From the NCBI GenBank assembly GCA_028289505.1, contig JANQPK010000449.1, forward strand, positions 1 through 28,657: DNA of 28,657 nt. The letters are read 5' to 3'. The position numbers were made by a program, and so were the translations under genes. Shown here one piece after another: positions 14,631-22,980 of this stretch. Below the pieces are notes generated by a model. That model did no database searches and had not been told where the DNA came from. It saw nothing but the letters and a program-made list of their open reading frames with translations. The stretch comes from Cyclobacteriaceae bacterium. GTDB lineage: Bacteria > Bacteroidota > Bacteroidia > Cytophagales > Cyclobacteriaceae. Each line of letters begins with the position of its first letter. Position 1 is the stretch's first letter.

Positions 14631-16805
14631 ATGCCCAAAACTATTATTGTATCCAACAGGTTACCTGTAAAGGTTACCAAGGAAAATGGCCATTTGCGAT
14701 TTAAAGCAAGTGAGGGTGGTTTGGCTACTGGATTGGGATCCATTTACAAACAAGGCAATAATCTTTGGATAGGATGGCCTGGTCTATTAATCAACCAGGG
14801 GATTGAGCGAATCAATGTTACGGAAAAGCTCAAGCAGGAGAACATGCACCCTGTGTTCCTAACCAAAGAAGAGATCAAAAACTACTATGAGGGCTTCAGT
14901 AATGAGACCTTGTGGCCAATTTTTCATTATTTCAGCCAGTATTCAGTATACAATGAAACCTTCTGGAATTCCTATGTAGAAGTCAATCAAAAGTTCTGTG
15001 ATGAGATTGTAAGCTTCGTGGAGAAGGGCGATACCCTATGGATCCACGATTACCAGCTACTACTATTGCCCGAAATGGTACGCAATAAGTTCCCGGAACT
15101 GAGTATTGGCTTTTTCTTGCACATTCCCTTCCCCAGTTATGAGATGTTCCGTCTGATACCATGGCGAAGAGAATTACTTAATGGCATGCTGGGATCCGAC
15201 CTGGTAGGATTTCACACTTACGACGATATGAGGCATTTTCTCAGTTCTGTAAGTCGTCTGGCTGGGTTCGGTTACACTACAGGTCAGGTTAATAAACCAG
15301 ATCGCAAGGTAATTGTAGACGCATTCCCCATGGGTATTGACTACAAAAAGTATGAAGAAGCAGCTTCAGCCCCTGAGACCATCGAGCGGGAAATCCGATA
15401 CCGCACTTCTCTAGGGGACCAGCAATTGATTTTGTCTATTGACAGGCTAGACTATTCCAAAGGAATTCCACAACGGCTTAAAGCATTTGAACGATTCCTC
15501 TATAAATATCCTGAATTCAAAGAGAAAGTATCCCTGGTAATGCTGGTAGTTCCATCAAGAGATAAGGTGACCAAATACCAAGAGCTCAAAGAAGAGGTAG
15601 ATCTGCTGGTGGGCCGAATTAATGGTCAGTTTGGGAGGATCAACTGGACACCTATACACTATTTCTATCGTTCTTTACCACTGGAAGCCTTGAGTGGATT
15701 CTACCGCATGGCCCATGTTGCATTGGTGACACCAATGAGAGATGGAATGAATCTGGTTTGTAAAGAATTTATTGCCAGCAAGTTAAATAAAAAAGGGGTA
15801 TTGATTCTCAGCGAGATGTGCGGTGCATCAAAAGAGCTGTCTGATGCAATACTGATTAACCCCAATGACATCAATGCAATTGTGCAGGCATTGCACAAAG
15901 CACTAACTATGCCCGAAGAGGAACAAATAGCCCATATCGATGTCATGCAAAAATCATTACAAAGGTATAATATCCATCATTGGGTGAATATGTTCATGGA
16001 GCGATTAGGAGAAATCAAACACAGTCAAGAGGGTCTGGCCACTAAATATCTGGACCAAAAGACCATCAGCAGTACTGTGGATAGAGTCAAAAGTGTAGAT
16101 AAGACACTGTTCTTTCTGGACTATGACGGTACCTTAGTGGAATTTAGCGACACTCCGGAGAAAGCTGTTCCAGATAAGGATTTATTGACCTTGCTAGAAG
16201 CTCTAGCATCCAGTCAGCACTATCAAATTGTAATTATTAGTGGCCGGGATCGCAACACCCTGCAGCAATGGCTTGGACACCTTGACCTAGACTTTATCGG
16301 TGAACACGGAGTATGGCTCAAAGAAAGAGGACAAGACTGGCGTACGCTTACTGAGCTTAGTTCTAATTGGAAGAACGAAATCAAATCAGTACTGGAACTC
16401 TACGTAGATCGTACGCCAGGTTCCTTTATTGAAGAGAAGGACTATTCTTTGGTATGGCACCATAGAAAAGTAGAGACTGGTTTGGGTGAGTTACGTACTC
16501 GTGAATTGAGCAGCCATTTAAAGTACCTCTCCTCTAATATGAATCTTCAAGTCATGGAAGGCGATATGGTGGTGGAAATCAAAAGCGCTCTGGTAAATAA
16601 AGGTCGTGCGGCTCAGCGTTGGATTTCTGACTTTCCTTCAGATTATACTATAGCCATAGGTGATGACTGGACCGACGAAGATACCTTCAAAGCCATGCCT
16701 GAGGATGCCTTGACTGTAAAAGTAGGCAGTACCTCCAGCGCTGCCAAGTACAACCTGAACTCACCGAAAGAAGTTAGAGCTTTCCTACAACAATTTATTG
16801 ACTAG
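14631..16805 (+). CDS. Bifunctional trehalose-6-phosphate synthase/phosphatase
   Basis: This 724-residue fusion makes trehalose-6-phosphate from UDP-glucose and glucose-6-phosphate and then dephosphorylates it. The GT20 domain (about 1-465) has SNRLPVK (8-14), GWPG (48-51), HDYQLLLLP (139-147) and RLDYSKG with R272 and K277. RDGMNLVCKEF includes E379. Each of these sits ten residues after its counterpart in E. coli OtsA. The HAD phosphatase domain has DYDGT (497-501) and GDDWTDED (677-684). Both sites look intact, so both steps should work. It converges on, and overlaps by 11 bp, an unknown gene. A GH15 gene nearby may recycle trehalose or glucan. It is probably an osmotic or desiccation protectant pathway. 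Confidence 0.95.
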   Translation: MPKTIIVSNRLPVKVTKENGHLRFKASEGGLATGLGSIYKQGNNLWIGWPGLLINQGIERINVTEKLKQENMHPVFLTKEEIKNYYEGFSNETLWPIFHYFSQYSVYNETFWNSYVEVNQKFCDEIVSFVEKGDTLWIHDYQLLLLPEMVRNKFPELSIGFFLHIPFPSYEMFRLIPWRRELLNGMLGSDLVGFHTYDDMRHFLSSVSRLAGFGYTTGQVNKPDRKVIVDAFPMGIDYKKYEEAASAPETIEREIRYRTSLGDQQLILSIDRLDYSKGIPQRLKAFERFLYKYPEFKEKVSLVMLVVPSRDKVTKYQELKEEVDLLVGRINGQFGRINWTPIHYFYRSLPLEALSGFYRMAHVALVTPMRDGMNLVCKEFIASKLNKKGVLILSEMCGASKELSDAILINPNDINAIVQALHKALTMPEEEQIAHIDVMQKSLQRYNIHHWVNMFMERLGEIKHSQEGLATKYLDQKTISSTVDRVKSVDKTLFFLDYDGTLVEFSDTPEKAVPDKDLLTLLEALASSQHYQIVIISGRDRNTLQQWLGHLDLDFIGEHGVWLKERGQDWRTLTELSSNWKNEIKSVLELYVDRTPGSFIEEKDYSLVWHHRKVETGLGELRTRELSSHLKYLSSNMNLQVMEGDMVVEIKSALVNKGRAAQRWISDFPSDYTIAIGDDWTDEDTFKAMPEDALTVKVGSTSSAAKYNLNSPKEVRAFLQQFID

Positions 16806-17370
16806 CCAGATAGGTAGGTGTAATTAACGCGACCATCAAAACGGCAATACCAAAGCCAATTGACTCTGCTCCAAGTAGTCGCCCTTTTGCTTTTTTCTTA
16901 TAGCAAGTCAAATATTCAGGATCCTGCAGTAAATCAGGATGTTCAGAAAGCTCAATGGTGGTTTGTCCTTTCTCCGGAGTGGGTTCCGACAAAGCGGTCC
17001 CTAGCATGGCAAACGGTCCGAATAAAAACCCCATAGCAATGTGACCACTTTTCTTACCGTGGTAATTCACAGCATCCAGCCTTCCGTTTACACACTTGCT
17101 AGGATCCACTTTCAATTTCTCCAGATATTTCCTGTACACTTTATCTTGCTGATCCTCGAATTGAATAGAATAGATGTCATCTGCTGGGATCAGGTACTTT
17201 CCCGAACTTGTTTTTAAGGTAATGGTGCAATGCTTAATCTTGGTTACCTTGCCTTCAATTATTTCGGAGGAATTCAAGGTTATAATATCAGCAGCGAATA
17301 CCGCATGACTGAATAAAATCAGTAAAAGAAGGCATAACAAATTTTTGATTATTCTACTAAGGATTTTCAT
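16795..17370 (-). CDS. Unknown secreted/membrane protein with DA-Y motif
   Basis: This is a 191-residue protein of unknown function. Residues 1-26 look like a signal peptide ending VFA. Residues 28-72 look like a small beta-rich, Sm-like domain (ITLNSSEIIEGKVTKI and on). It then has CVNGRLDAVNYHGKKSGH (93-110), a Gly-rich hydrophobic segment at 111-127, and a Tyr/Lys-rich stretch (LTCYKKKAKGRL). A second membrane segment lies at about 169-187. The spacing C-x2-G-x2-DA-x2-Y resembles a family of uncharacterised Bacteroidota envelope proteins that I cannot name more precisely. Its 3' end overlaps the convergent trehalose synthase gene by 11 bp. The 218 bp upstream (17371-17588) are AT-rich and probably carry its promoter. 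Confidence 0.75.
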   Translation of the reverse strand: MKILSRIIKNLLCLLLLILFSHAVFAADIITLNSSEIIEGKVTKIKHCTITLKTSSGKYLIPADDIYSIQFEDQQDKVYRKYLEKLKVDPSKCVNGRLDAVNYHGKKSGHIAMGFLFGPFAMLGTALSEPTPEKGQTTIELSEHPDLLQDPEYLTCYKKKAKGRLLGAESIGFGIAVLMVALITPTYLASQ

Positions 17371-17564
17371 AGCTGGTATTAGTGGTTAATCCCTAAATAC
17401 AATTAGGTAAGTTCAATTAAAAGTTTAAGTCTAATATACATACTGCTGATAATGTACCTTATAATATTTACAGCAGAATATAAAATAAGTACTGAAATCT
17501 TTAATAAACCATATTAGAATGGCACGACTCAGCCCAACAATATAATGGGATTATATAATTAATC

Positions 17565-17589
17565 AAAGAAGTGTGGCGCTAACTTCTTT
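17565..17589 (-). terminator. Hairpin at the end of the GH15 gene
   Basis: An 8-bp perfect inverted repeat, AAAGAAGT (17565-17572) and ACTTCTTT (17582-17589) with a 9-nt loop, touches the GH15 stop codon. The sequence after it on the minus strand is AT-rich but lacks a U-run, so the call is tentative. Confidence 0.35.
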
Positions 17590-19373
17590 TATAGAAAATT
17601 AGGTCGATCTAGTTTTTTAGCAATTCGGTATGCAGCATTCACTAGTCCAACGTGACTATATGTTTGTGGGAAGTTGCCCCATTGGCTTCCGGTCTCGGCA
17701 TGTACATCTTCGCTTAACAAGCCCAGATGGTTACTATACTGAAGCAAAGATTCGAATTTTTCAATAGCATCGTCAATACGACCTACAGCTGCCAATGTCT
17801 CAACATACCAGAAAGCGCAGATCAAGAAAGTGGTTTCAGGTACTCCAAAGTCATCCTGGTGTTTATAGCGATAAAACAGACCGTTATCAGATTTCAATTC
17901 CGCTTCCAGGTTTTTCAGGTGCTTTCTAGCCTTTTCAGAAGATGGGTCCAGGTAGTTCATCAATATTAGTTGCAGGGTGCTGGCATCCAGATTTTTGGTG
18001 CCGATAGCCTGGGTATAAACCCCTCTTTCAGCATCGTAGCAATCTTCAAGTCTGGCAGCTGCCCTTTTCAATAGTTGCTGGGCTTTGTATGCCATGTCAT
18101 CATCATTCAATTCTCGTGCAATATTGATGGCAGCACAAGTTCCTGCCCAATGAAATAGAAAGGTGTAACAGTGGTACTGACTTAGCTCACGGAATTCCCA
18201 AAGACCTGCATCTTTTTCATCCATGGTTCTATCGATACTGTCTAAAATTTGCATGATCATTTTACGAGATTCAGTACGTTCGCTGAGGATGAATCGTTTG
18301 TCCGCATAAAGCGGCAGTAGTGATACCAACACCTGTCCATAGACGTCGTTTTGTATATGTTCATAGGCTTGATTACCAACACGTACTGGCTGGTTATTGC
18401 CCATATATCCTTTCAAATCCAAGGTTTTCTCAACTAGGGCACTTTGACCGCTGATCGAGTACAATGGCTGTAACCGTTCTTTAGATTTGAGGGTGATGTT
18501 TGCGATGTAGTGGAAGTACTTATCAAGTTCCTCAAAGTGTCCAATATGGTTGAAGGCATTGAGCGTGTAAAAGGTATCTCTCAACCAGCAATAGCGATAA
18601 TCCCAATTTCTTCCCGCACCTGGAGATTCCGGTAAACTGGTAGTACTTGACGCTATAAGGGCCCCAGTATCCTCATACTGGTGTATCTTCAATACTAAGG
18701 CAGACCGGATTACCTGTGATTGGTAGAAATTTCCAATTGATGTTCTTTTGACCCAAGTACGCCAATAACTTATAGTCTTGGAAAGGAAAGTTTCCACCGT
18801 ACTCTCCAGAGGGGCCTCCAGGGGGGCACCGTAAGTTAATACTAAGTATTTGGTTTCATTCAAAACAAAAGGCTCATACTCTAGCAGATAGCTAAAACTT
18901 ATATTGGTGCTCAGTCTTATTTCGTCCTCTAAACCAAAAAACTTGAGATGATTGCTTCCCTGTATTCGCTGCAAACGCTTTTCACCATAGGCAGCAACAG
19001 GTTTACAATTGACACTAATTTGAGGATTACCGGAAAGTTTTTCGATCTTTCTTACCAACATCAGTGGTTTATAGTAACGCTCATATTGGTAAAACCTAGG
19101 AGCAAAATCTGTCACTCTATATGTTCCCTCAGAATAGCTGATCTCGGTACACAGTATATTAGTGTTTTCAACGTAGAACTGCTTACTCTGATAGGAGTCC
19201 GAAGGTGGTAATATGGAAAATGAGCCACCCTTTTCATCATCAAGTAGGCTGCCGAAAATGAAACTGTCGTCAAACCGTGGCCAGCACATCCAGTTGATGT
19301 TGGTATTGTCTTCGACATGTGCGATGTAGGCGCAGTTCCCTATAACTCCGCTGTTGTAAGTATGTTTATTCAT
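17589..19373 (-). CDS. Glycoside hydrolase family 15 (glucoamylase/trehalase-like)
   Basis: This 594-residue cytoplasmic protein has no signal peptide. The N-terminal beta-sandwich (about 1-210) starts with YNSGVIGNCAYIAHV and contains WMCWPRFDD. The (alpha/alpha)6 barrel has NWDYRYCWLRD (256-266), the general acid in GLWEFR (E393), PETTFLICAFWYVETL (512-527) and the catalytic base in HAETGSQWGNFPQ (E560). GH15 enzymes release glucose from alpha-glucans; some, such as the mycobacterial ones, are trehalases. The trehalose synthase just downstream supports trehalase or glucan turnover, but the substrate is inferred. It is divergent from the FAH gene, with palindromic sequence in the promoter gap. 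Confidence 0.92.
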   Translation of the reverse strand: MNKHTYNSGVIGNCAYIAHVEDNTNINWMCWPRFDDSFIFGSLLDDEKGGSFSILPPSDSYQSKQFYVENTNILCTEISYSEGTYRVTDFAPRFYQYERYYKPLMLVRKIEKLSGNPQISVNCKPVAAYGEKRLQRIQGSNHLKFFGLEDEIRLSTNISFSYLLEYEPFVLNETKYLVLTYGAPLEAPLESTVETFLSKTISYWRTWVKRTSIGNFYQSQVIRSALVLKIHQYEDTGALIASSTTSLPESPGAGRNWDYRYCWLRDTFYTLNAFNHIGHFEELDKYFHYIANITLKSKERLQPLYSISGQSALVEKTLDLKGYMGNNQPVRVGNQAYEHIQNDVYGQVLVSLLPLYADKRFILSERTESRKMIMQILDSIDRTMDEKDAGLWEFRELSQYHCYTFLFHWAGTCAAINIARELNDDDMAYKAQQLLKRAAARLEDCYDAERGVYTQAIGTKNLDASTLQLILMNYLDPSSEKARKHLKNLEAELKSDNGLFYRYKHQDDFGVPETTFLICAFWYVETLAAVGRIDDAIEKFESLLQYSNHLGLLSEDVHAETGSQWGNFPQTYSHVGLVNAAYRIAKKLDRPNFL

Positions 19374-19392
19374 TCAGAAATTGCTATCTATT

Positions 19393-19408
19393 TTATTGAA
19401 GTCAATAA
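19393..19408. promoter_or_regulatory. Palindrome upstream of the GH15 gene, candidate operator
   Basis: TTATTGA-AG-TCAATAA is a perfect 7-bp dyad with a 2-nt centre, 20-35 bp upstream of the GH15 start codon. Its position and symmetry suit a dimeric repressor site or a short leader hairpin; no regulator gene is adjacent. Confidence 0.35.
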
Positions 19409-19460
19409 TAGTTGAAAAGTTTATAAATATCTTAAGGATTCTGATAATATCTTCAACTAT
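19408..19460. repeat. Spaced inverted repeat in the GH15/FAH divergent gap
   Basis: ATAGTTGAA (19408-19416) and TTCAACTAT (19452-19460) are exact reverse complements separated by 35 nt. A further GTTGAA follows shortly after. It may be a paired binding site between divergent promoters. Confidence 0.3.
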
Positions 19461-19544
19461 AATTCTGTATTGTTGAAAGAATCGAAATAGCTTTCATCCG
19501 TATCGTTTTTGGCCAAAAAAAATAAAATAAGTGGAAATATCATT

Positions 19545-19552
19545 TATTTTTG
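19545..19552 (+). promoter_or_regulatory. Consensus -7 element before the FAH gene
   Basis: TATTTTTG matches the Bacteroidota -7 consensus TAnnTTTG exactly and lies 15 bp before the ATG at 19568, so the leader would be about 10 nt. The -33 region is only an A-rich run, which lowers confidence. Confidence 0.35.
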
Positions 19553-19567
19553 CTTTTAAACAGATCT

Positions 19568-20179
19568 ATGAAAATACTTGCTGTTGGCCGTAACTACGCC
19601 GCGCACATAGAAGAGCTCAACAACGAAAAGCCGGAATCGCCGGTGATATTCCTCAAACCAGACACTGCTATTCTCAGAAACAATGATCCGTTTTACCATC
19701 CGGATTTTTCAAAAGATATACATTTCGAGGTAGAGATTTTGCTGAAAATAGCTAAACACGGAAAGCATATTCAAGAAAAATATGCATCGGACTACTATCA
19801 AGAGATAGGAATTGGCATTGATTTCACGGCCAGAGATCTGCAGCAGTATGCAAAAGAAAAAGGATTACCCTGGGCAATAGCAAAGGGTTTTAATAATTCA
19901 GCACCTATCTCATCGTTTTACCAAAAGCACCACTTTGGAGATCTCGGTCAATTGAACTTTGGTCTGAAAGTTGATGGAGAGTTAAAACAGAAGGGCAATA
20001 CCAGTCTGATGCTATACAATTTCGACCAAATCATTGCTTATATGTCCAAATTTTTCACCTTGAAAAAAGGTGATATCATATTTACCGGAACTCCAAAGGG
20101 AGTTGGACCTATTGCAGTAGGGAATAGATTACAAGCTTTTATTGAGGATCAAACATTACTGGATTTTGAGATTAAGTAG
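19568..20179 (+). CDS. Fumarylacetoacetate hydrolase (FAH) family protein
   Basis: The protein has 203 residues from ATG 19568, chosen over TTG 19550 because MKILAVGRNYAAHIEEL is the normal family start. It is a metal-dependent FAH fold of the short acylpyruvase/oxaloacetate decarboxylase type. Metal ligands are E54 and E56 in HFEVEILLK and D85 in GIGIDFTARDL. AKGFNNSAPI (105-114) holds the conserved Lys, and FTGTPKGVGPI is at 172-182. The substrate is probably a small 2-oxo or 1,3-diketo acid, but the exact one is unknown. It is the first gene of a long plus-strand run reaching 26894, and its 3' end overlaps the M23 peptidase frame. Confidence 0.88.
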   Translation: MKILAVGRNYAAHIEELNNEKPESPVIFLKPDTAILRNNDPFYHPDFSKDIHFEVEILLKIAKHGKHIQEKYASDYYQEIGIGIDFTARDLQQYAKEKGLPWAIAKGFNNSAPISSFYQKHHFGDLGQLNFGLKVDGELKQKGNTSLMLYNFDQIIAYMSKFFTLKKGDIIFTGTPKGVGPIAVGNRLQAFIEDQTLLDFEIK

Positions 20180-22085
20180 TCAAATTGTGGTGACCTTGTT
20201 ACTGATTCCAACTCTGGGCTGGAGTCAGCTATCTGCGGAAAAGGAGAAGGAGGCAACCTCTGACTACTATCAGTTTCCCATACGAACCGGCAATCAAAAT
20301 TTCCTTTCAGGTACCATGGGGGAGCTACGAAGAAACCATTTTCATGCTGGGATAGATATTAAAACTCAAGGGGTCCAGGGTTTGGAGGTTTATGCCGCCG
20401 CCGATGGCTATGTGAGCAGAATAAAAGTAAGTACCGGAGGCTATGGAAACGCCCTGTATATTCTACATAGAAATGGTACTACTTCGGTTTACGCACATTT
20501 ACAAAAGTACAATTCGGAAATTGCTGAATTTGTTAGAAAAGCACAGTATTCGAAGAAATCTTTTGAGATTGAGTTATTCCCTGAAAAGAACCGGTTTCAA
20601 ATAAAGAAAGGAGATATTGTGGGCTTTTCTGGAAATAGCGGATCCTCCGCAGGACCCCATCTCCATTTTGAGATCAGAGATAGCCAACAAAAACCTCTAA
20701 ACCCACTTAAATTCGGGTTTCCTGAAATCCGCGATAACATTCCACCAGAAGTCAGGAAAATAGCACTAAGGACCATGGATAAGAACAGCCGTATTAATCA
20801 TCGATATGGACGCTTTGAATTCCAGGTGGTCAGACAAGGATCTAACTACATCCTTCCTGTGCCAATTGCGGCTTATGGTAACATAGGTGTTGAAATACTA
20901 ACCCACGATAAGTTAAATGGCGCCAATAATCGAAACGGAGTACCCTACATGGAACTGACTCTCAACCAGCAACAAGTATTTCAACAAAAACTGCGCACTT
21001 TTAGTTTTGCAGAATCTCGCTGTATACTGATCCACACCGATTATCAAACCGCTCAGCAAAAAAGTCAAAGGTTTGTAAAGATGTATGTAGATAATGGCAA
21101 TAGCTTACCCTTCTATAAAACATCGGAGTCTAGAGGTATCTTAAGCATTGAAGCTGACTCTTTGCACAAAGTTCAAATCAACCTGTGGGATAAACACAAT
21201 AATAGCAGACAGGTAGTTTTCGAAATTCAAGGTGAATTTCCTAAGGAAAGAATCCAATTGCAGAATTACAAGAATGCCTCCGCATTGGACTACCAGCTGA
21301 AAGGAAACAGTTTGGTGATCAAAGCTCCAGGCAAGCAAGATAATCCTTGCTCCTATGTATTTTCAAGGCGCATGCGTTATCAACTCGACGCAGCGTATCA
21401 TATTAACAATACTGCAGTTTTTTTATGGGATATGCATCGTGGATTGCCCGATTCTATTCAATACAGTGGTCAAACCTTGAACTTTGGTTATAAGGCGGTT
21501 ATGCCAGGTGCCTCCTCTTTCAATTACTACGGTGAAACCGTGGACATACATGCACCTGTCAATGCCTTATTCGACACCGTCTACCTCACCTATACTCATG
21601 CGGTGGATACCGTAAAGAACCGGGAAAGGTTCACCATATGTGAAGATATCTATCCTATCAGGAAAAATATTAGCATCGCATTAAAGCCGGAGCTTTCGTA
21701 CCCGGACCATAAAAGAACCGCCGTTTATGCCTTGGATAAAAGAAATAATCCCTCCTATGTGGGCGGGAAGTGGGATGGTCGTATCATTAATTTCAAAACT
21801 CGTAACTGGGGTACCTACACAATTCTGTCAGACACCCTAAAGCCTGTTGTGAAACCACTAATCCTGAACAAAGACCAATTGGTGTTTAGAATAGATGATA
21901 AATTGAGCGGTATCCATCAATATGAATTACATCTTGATGGGCAGTGGGTTTTGATGAACTATGACTACAAGAAAAAAATAATACGGTCGGAAAAACTTGA
22001 CTCCAACCAGCCCTTCAGTGGCCGGCTGGAGTTGAAAGTAACTGACAATGCAGGCAATATCAACCTATACAGAACCAATATATAA
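20166..22085 (+). CDS. M23 (LytM) family peptidase, exported
   Basis: From TTG 20166 the protein has about 639 residues. There is no ATG in frame upstream of the domain: possible starts are TTG 20142, TTG 20166 or GTG 20187. TTG 20166 gives MRLSSQIVVTLLLIPTLGWSQ, a good signal peptide, and overlaps the FAH gene by 14 bp. The LytM domain has HAGID (H60, D64), YAHL (H111) and GPHLHFEIRD with H165 and H167, so the zinc site is complete. About 450 residues after it match no domain I recognise; they look beta-rich and may bind the wall or outer membrane. It probably cuts peptidoglycan cross-bridges in the periplasm. A transketolase gene follows after 14 bp. Confidence 0.85.
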   Translation: MRLSSQIVVTLLLIPTLGWSQLSAEKEKEATSDYYQFPIRTGNQNFLSGTMGELRRNHFHAGIDIKTQGVQGLEVYAAADGYVSRIKVSTGGYGNALYILHRNGTTSVYAHLQKYNSEIAEFVRKAQYSKKSFEIELFPEKNRFQIKKGDIVGFSGNSGSSAGPHLHFEIRDSQQKPLNPLKFGFPEIRDNIPPEVRKIALRTMDKNSRINHRYGRFEFQVVRQGSNYILPVPIAAYGNIGVEILTHDKLNGANNRNGVPYMELTLNQQQVFQQKLRTFSFAESRCILIHTDYQTAQQKSQRFVKMYVDNGNSLPFYKTSESRGILSIEADSLHKVQINLWDKHNNSRQVVFEIQGEFPKERIQLQNYKNASALDYQLKGNSLVIKAPGKQDNPCSYVFSRRMRYQLDAAYHINNTAVFLWDMHRGLPDSIQYSGQTLNFGYKAVMPGASSFNYYGETVDIHAPVNALFDTVYLTYTHAVDTVKNRERFTICEDIYPIRKNISIALKPELSYPDHKRTAVYALDKRNNPSYVGGKWDGRIINFKTRNWGTYTILSDTLKPVVKPLILNKDQLVFRIDDKLSGIHQYELHLDGQWVLMNYDYKKKIIRSEKLDSNQPFSGRLELKVTDNAGNINLYRTNI

Positions 22086-22099
22086 AATCGACAAACACC

Positions 22100-22969
22100 A
22101 TGAATAATACCACCCAAGAAACTGCTTCTACCAAAATAGAGGAACTGAACAAAATAGCCAGTCAGGTTCGCCGGGACATTGTCAGAATGGTTCACGCTTG
22201 TCAATCTGGACATCCTGGAGCTTCACTAGGGTGTACGGAATTTTTTGTGGCCCTGTATTTCAAGTTTTTACGACATCACGCTCATTTCAATATGAGTGGT
22301 GAAGGAGAAGATCTCTTTTTCCTATCCAACGGTCACATAAGTCCGGTTTGGTATAGCGTCTTGGCTCGCAGCGGCTACTTTCCCTTGGAGGAGTTAAATA
22401 CCTTTAGAAAAATCAACTCTCGTTTACAAGGCCATCCTGCCACGGAGGAAGGACTACCGGGTGTGAGAGTAGCTTCAGGTTCACTAGGCCAGGGATTATC
22501 AGTAGCTATTGGTGCCGCACAGGCAAAGAAACAGATCAACGATCCAAATTTGGTGTTTGTGCTAATGGGTGATGGAGAACAACAAGAAGGTCAAATCTGG
22601 GAAGCGGCTATGTACGCAGCCCATTATGGGGTGGACAACCTGATAGCAACGCTGGACTACAACGGTCAGCAAATTGATGGTCCGGTGGATGAAATAATGT
22701 CTCTTAAGAATATAAAAGCCAAGTGGGAGGCATTTGGGTGGGATGTATTGGACAGCCAGGGCAACGATTTTGAAAGTCTGCTACCTGCCATGCAGCATGC
22801 TATCGATCGCACCGGCAATGGAAAACCCATAATCAATATCATGACTACCCAGATGGGCCAGGGAGTTGATTTTATGGTGGGCACTCACAAGTGGCATGGA
22901 ATTGCTCCTAACGACGAGCAACTGGCGTCGGCCCTAGCGCAACTTGAAGAGACACTGGGTGACTATTAG
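22100..22969 (+). CDS. Transketolase, N-terminal (thiamine diphosphate-binding) subunit
   Basis: This 289-residue half of a split transketolase acts in the non-oxidative pentose phosphate pathway. It shows SGHPGASLG (36-44), LSNGHISPVWY (75-85), GSLGQGLSVAIG (127-138) and the ThDP/magnesium motif GDGE (157-160) with N188. Length matches the N-terminal halves of two-gene transketolases. The C-terminal half is normally the next gene; here a VWA-domain gene stands between them (gap of 11 bp on this side). Both halves end cleanly, so this is a gene inserted between subunits, not a broken single gene. It is very likely co-transcribed with the partner. Confidence 0.94.
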   Translation: MNNTTQETASTKIEELNKIASQVRRDIVRMVHACQSGHPGASLGCTEFFVALYFKFLRHHAHFNMSGEGEDLFFLSNGHISPVWYSVLARSGYFPLEELNTFRKINSRLQGHPATEEGLPGVRVASGSLGQGLSVAIGAAQAKKQINDPNLVFVLMGDGEQQEGQIWEAAMYAAHYGVDNLIATLDYNGQQIDGPVDEIMSLKNIKAKWEAFGWDVLDSQGNDFESLLPAMQHAIDRTGNGKPIINIMTTQMGQGVDFMVGTHKWHGIAPNDEQLASALAQLEETLGDY

Positions 22970-22980
22970 TTTTTGAGTAT

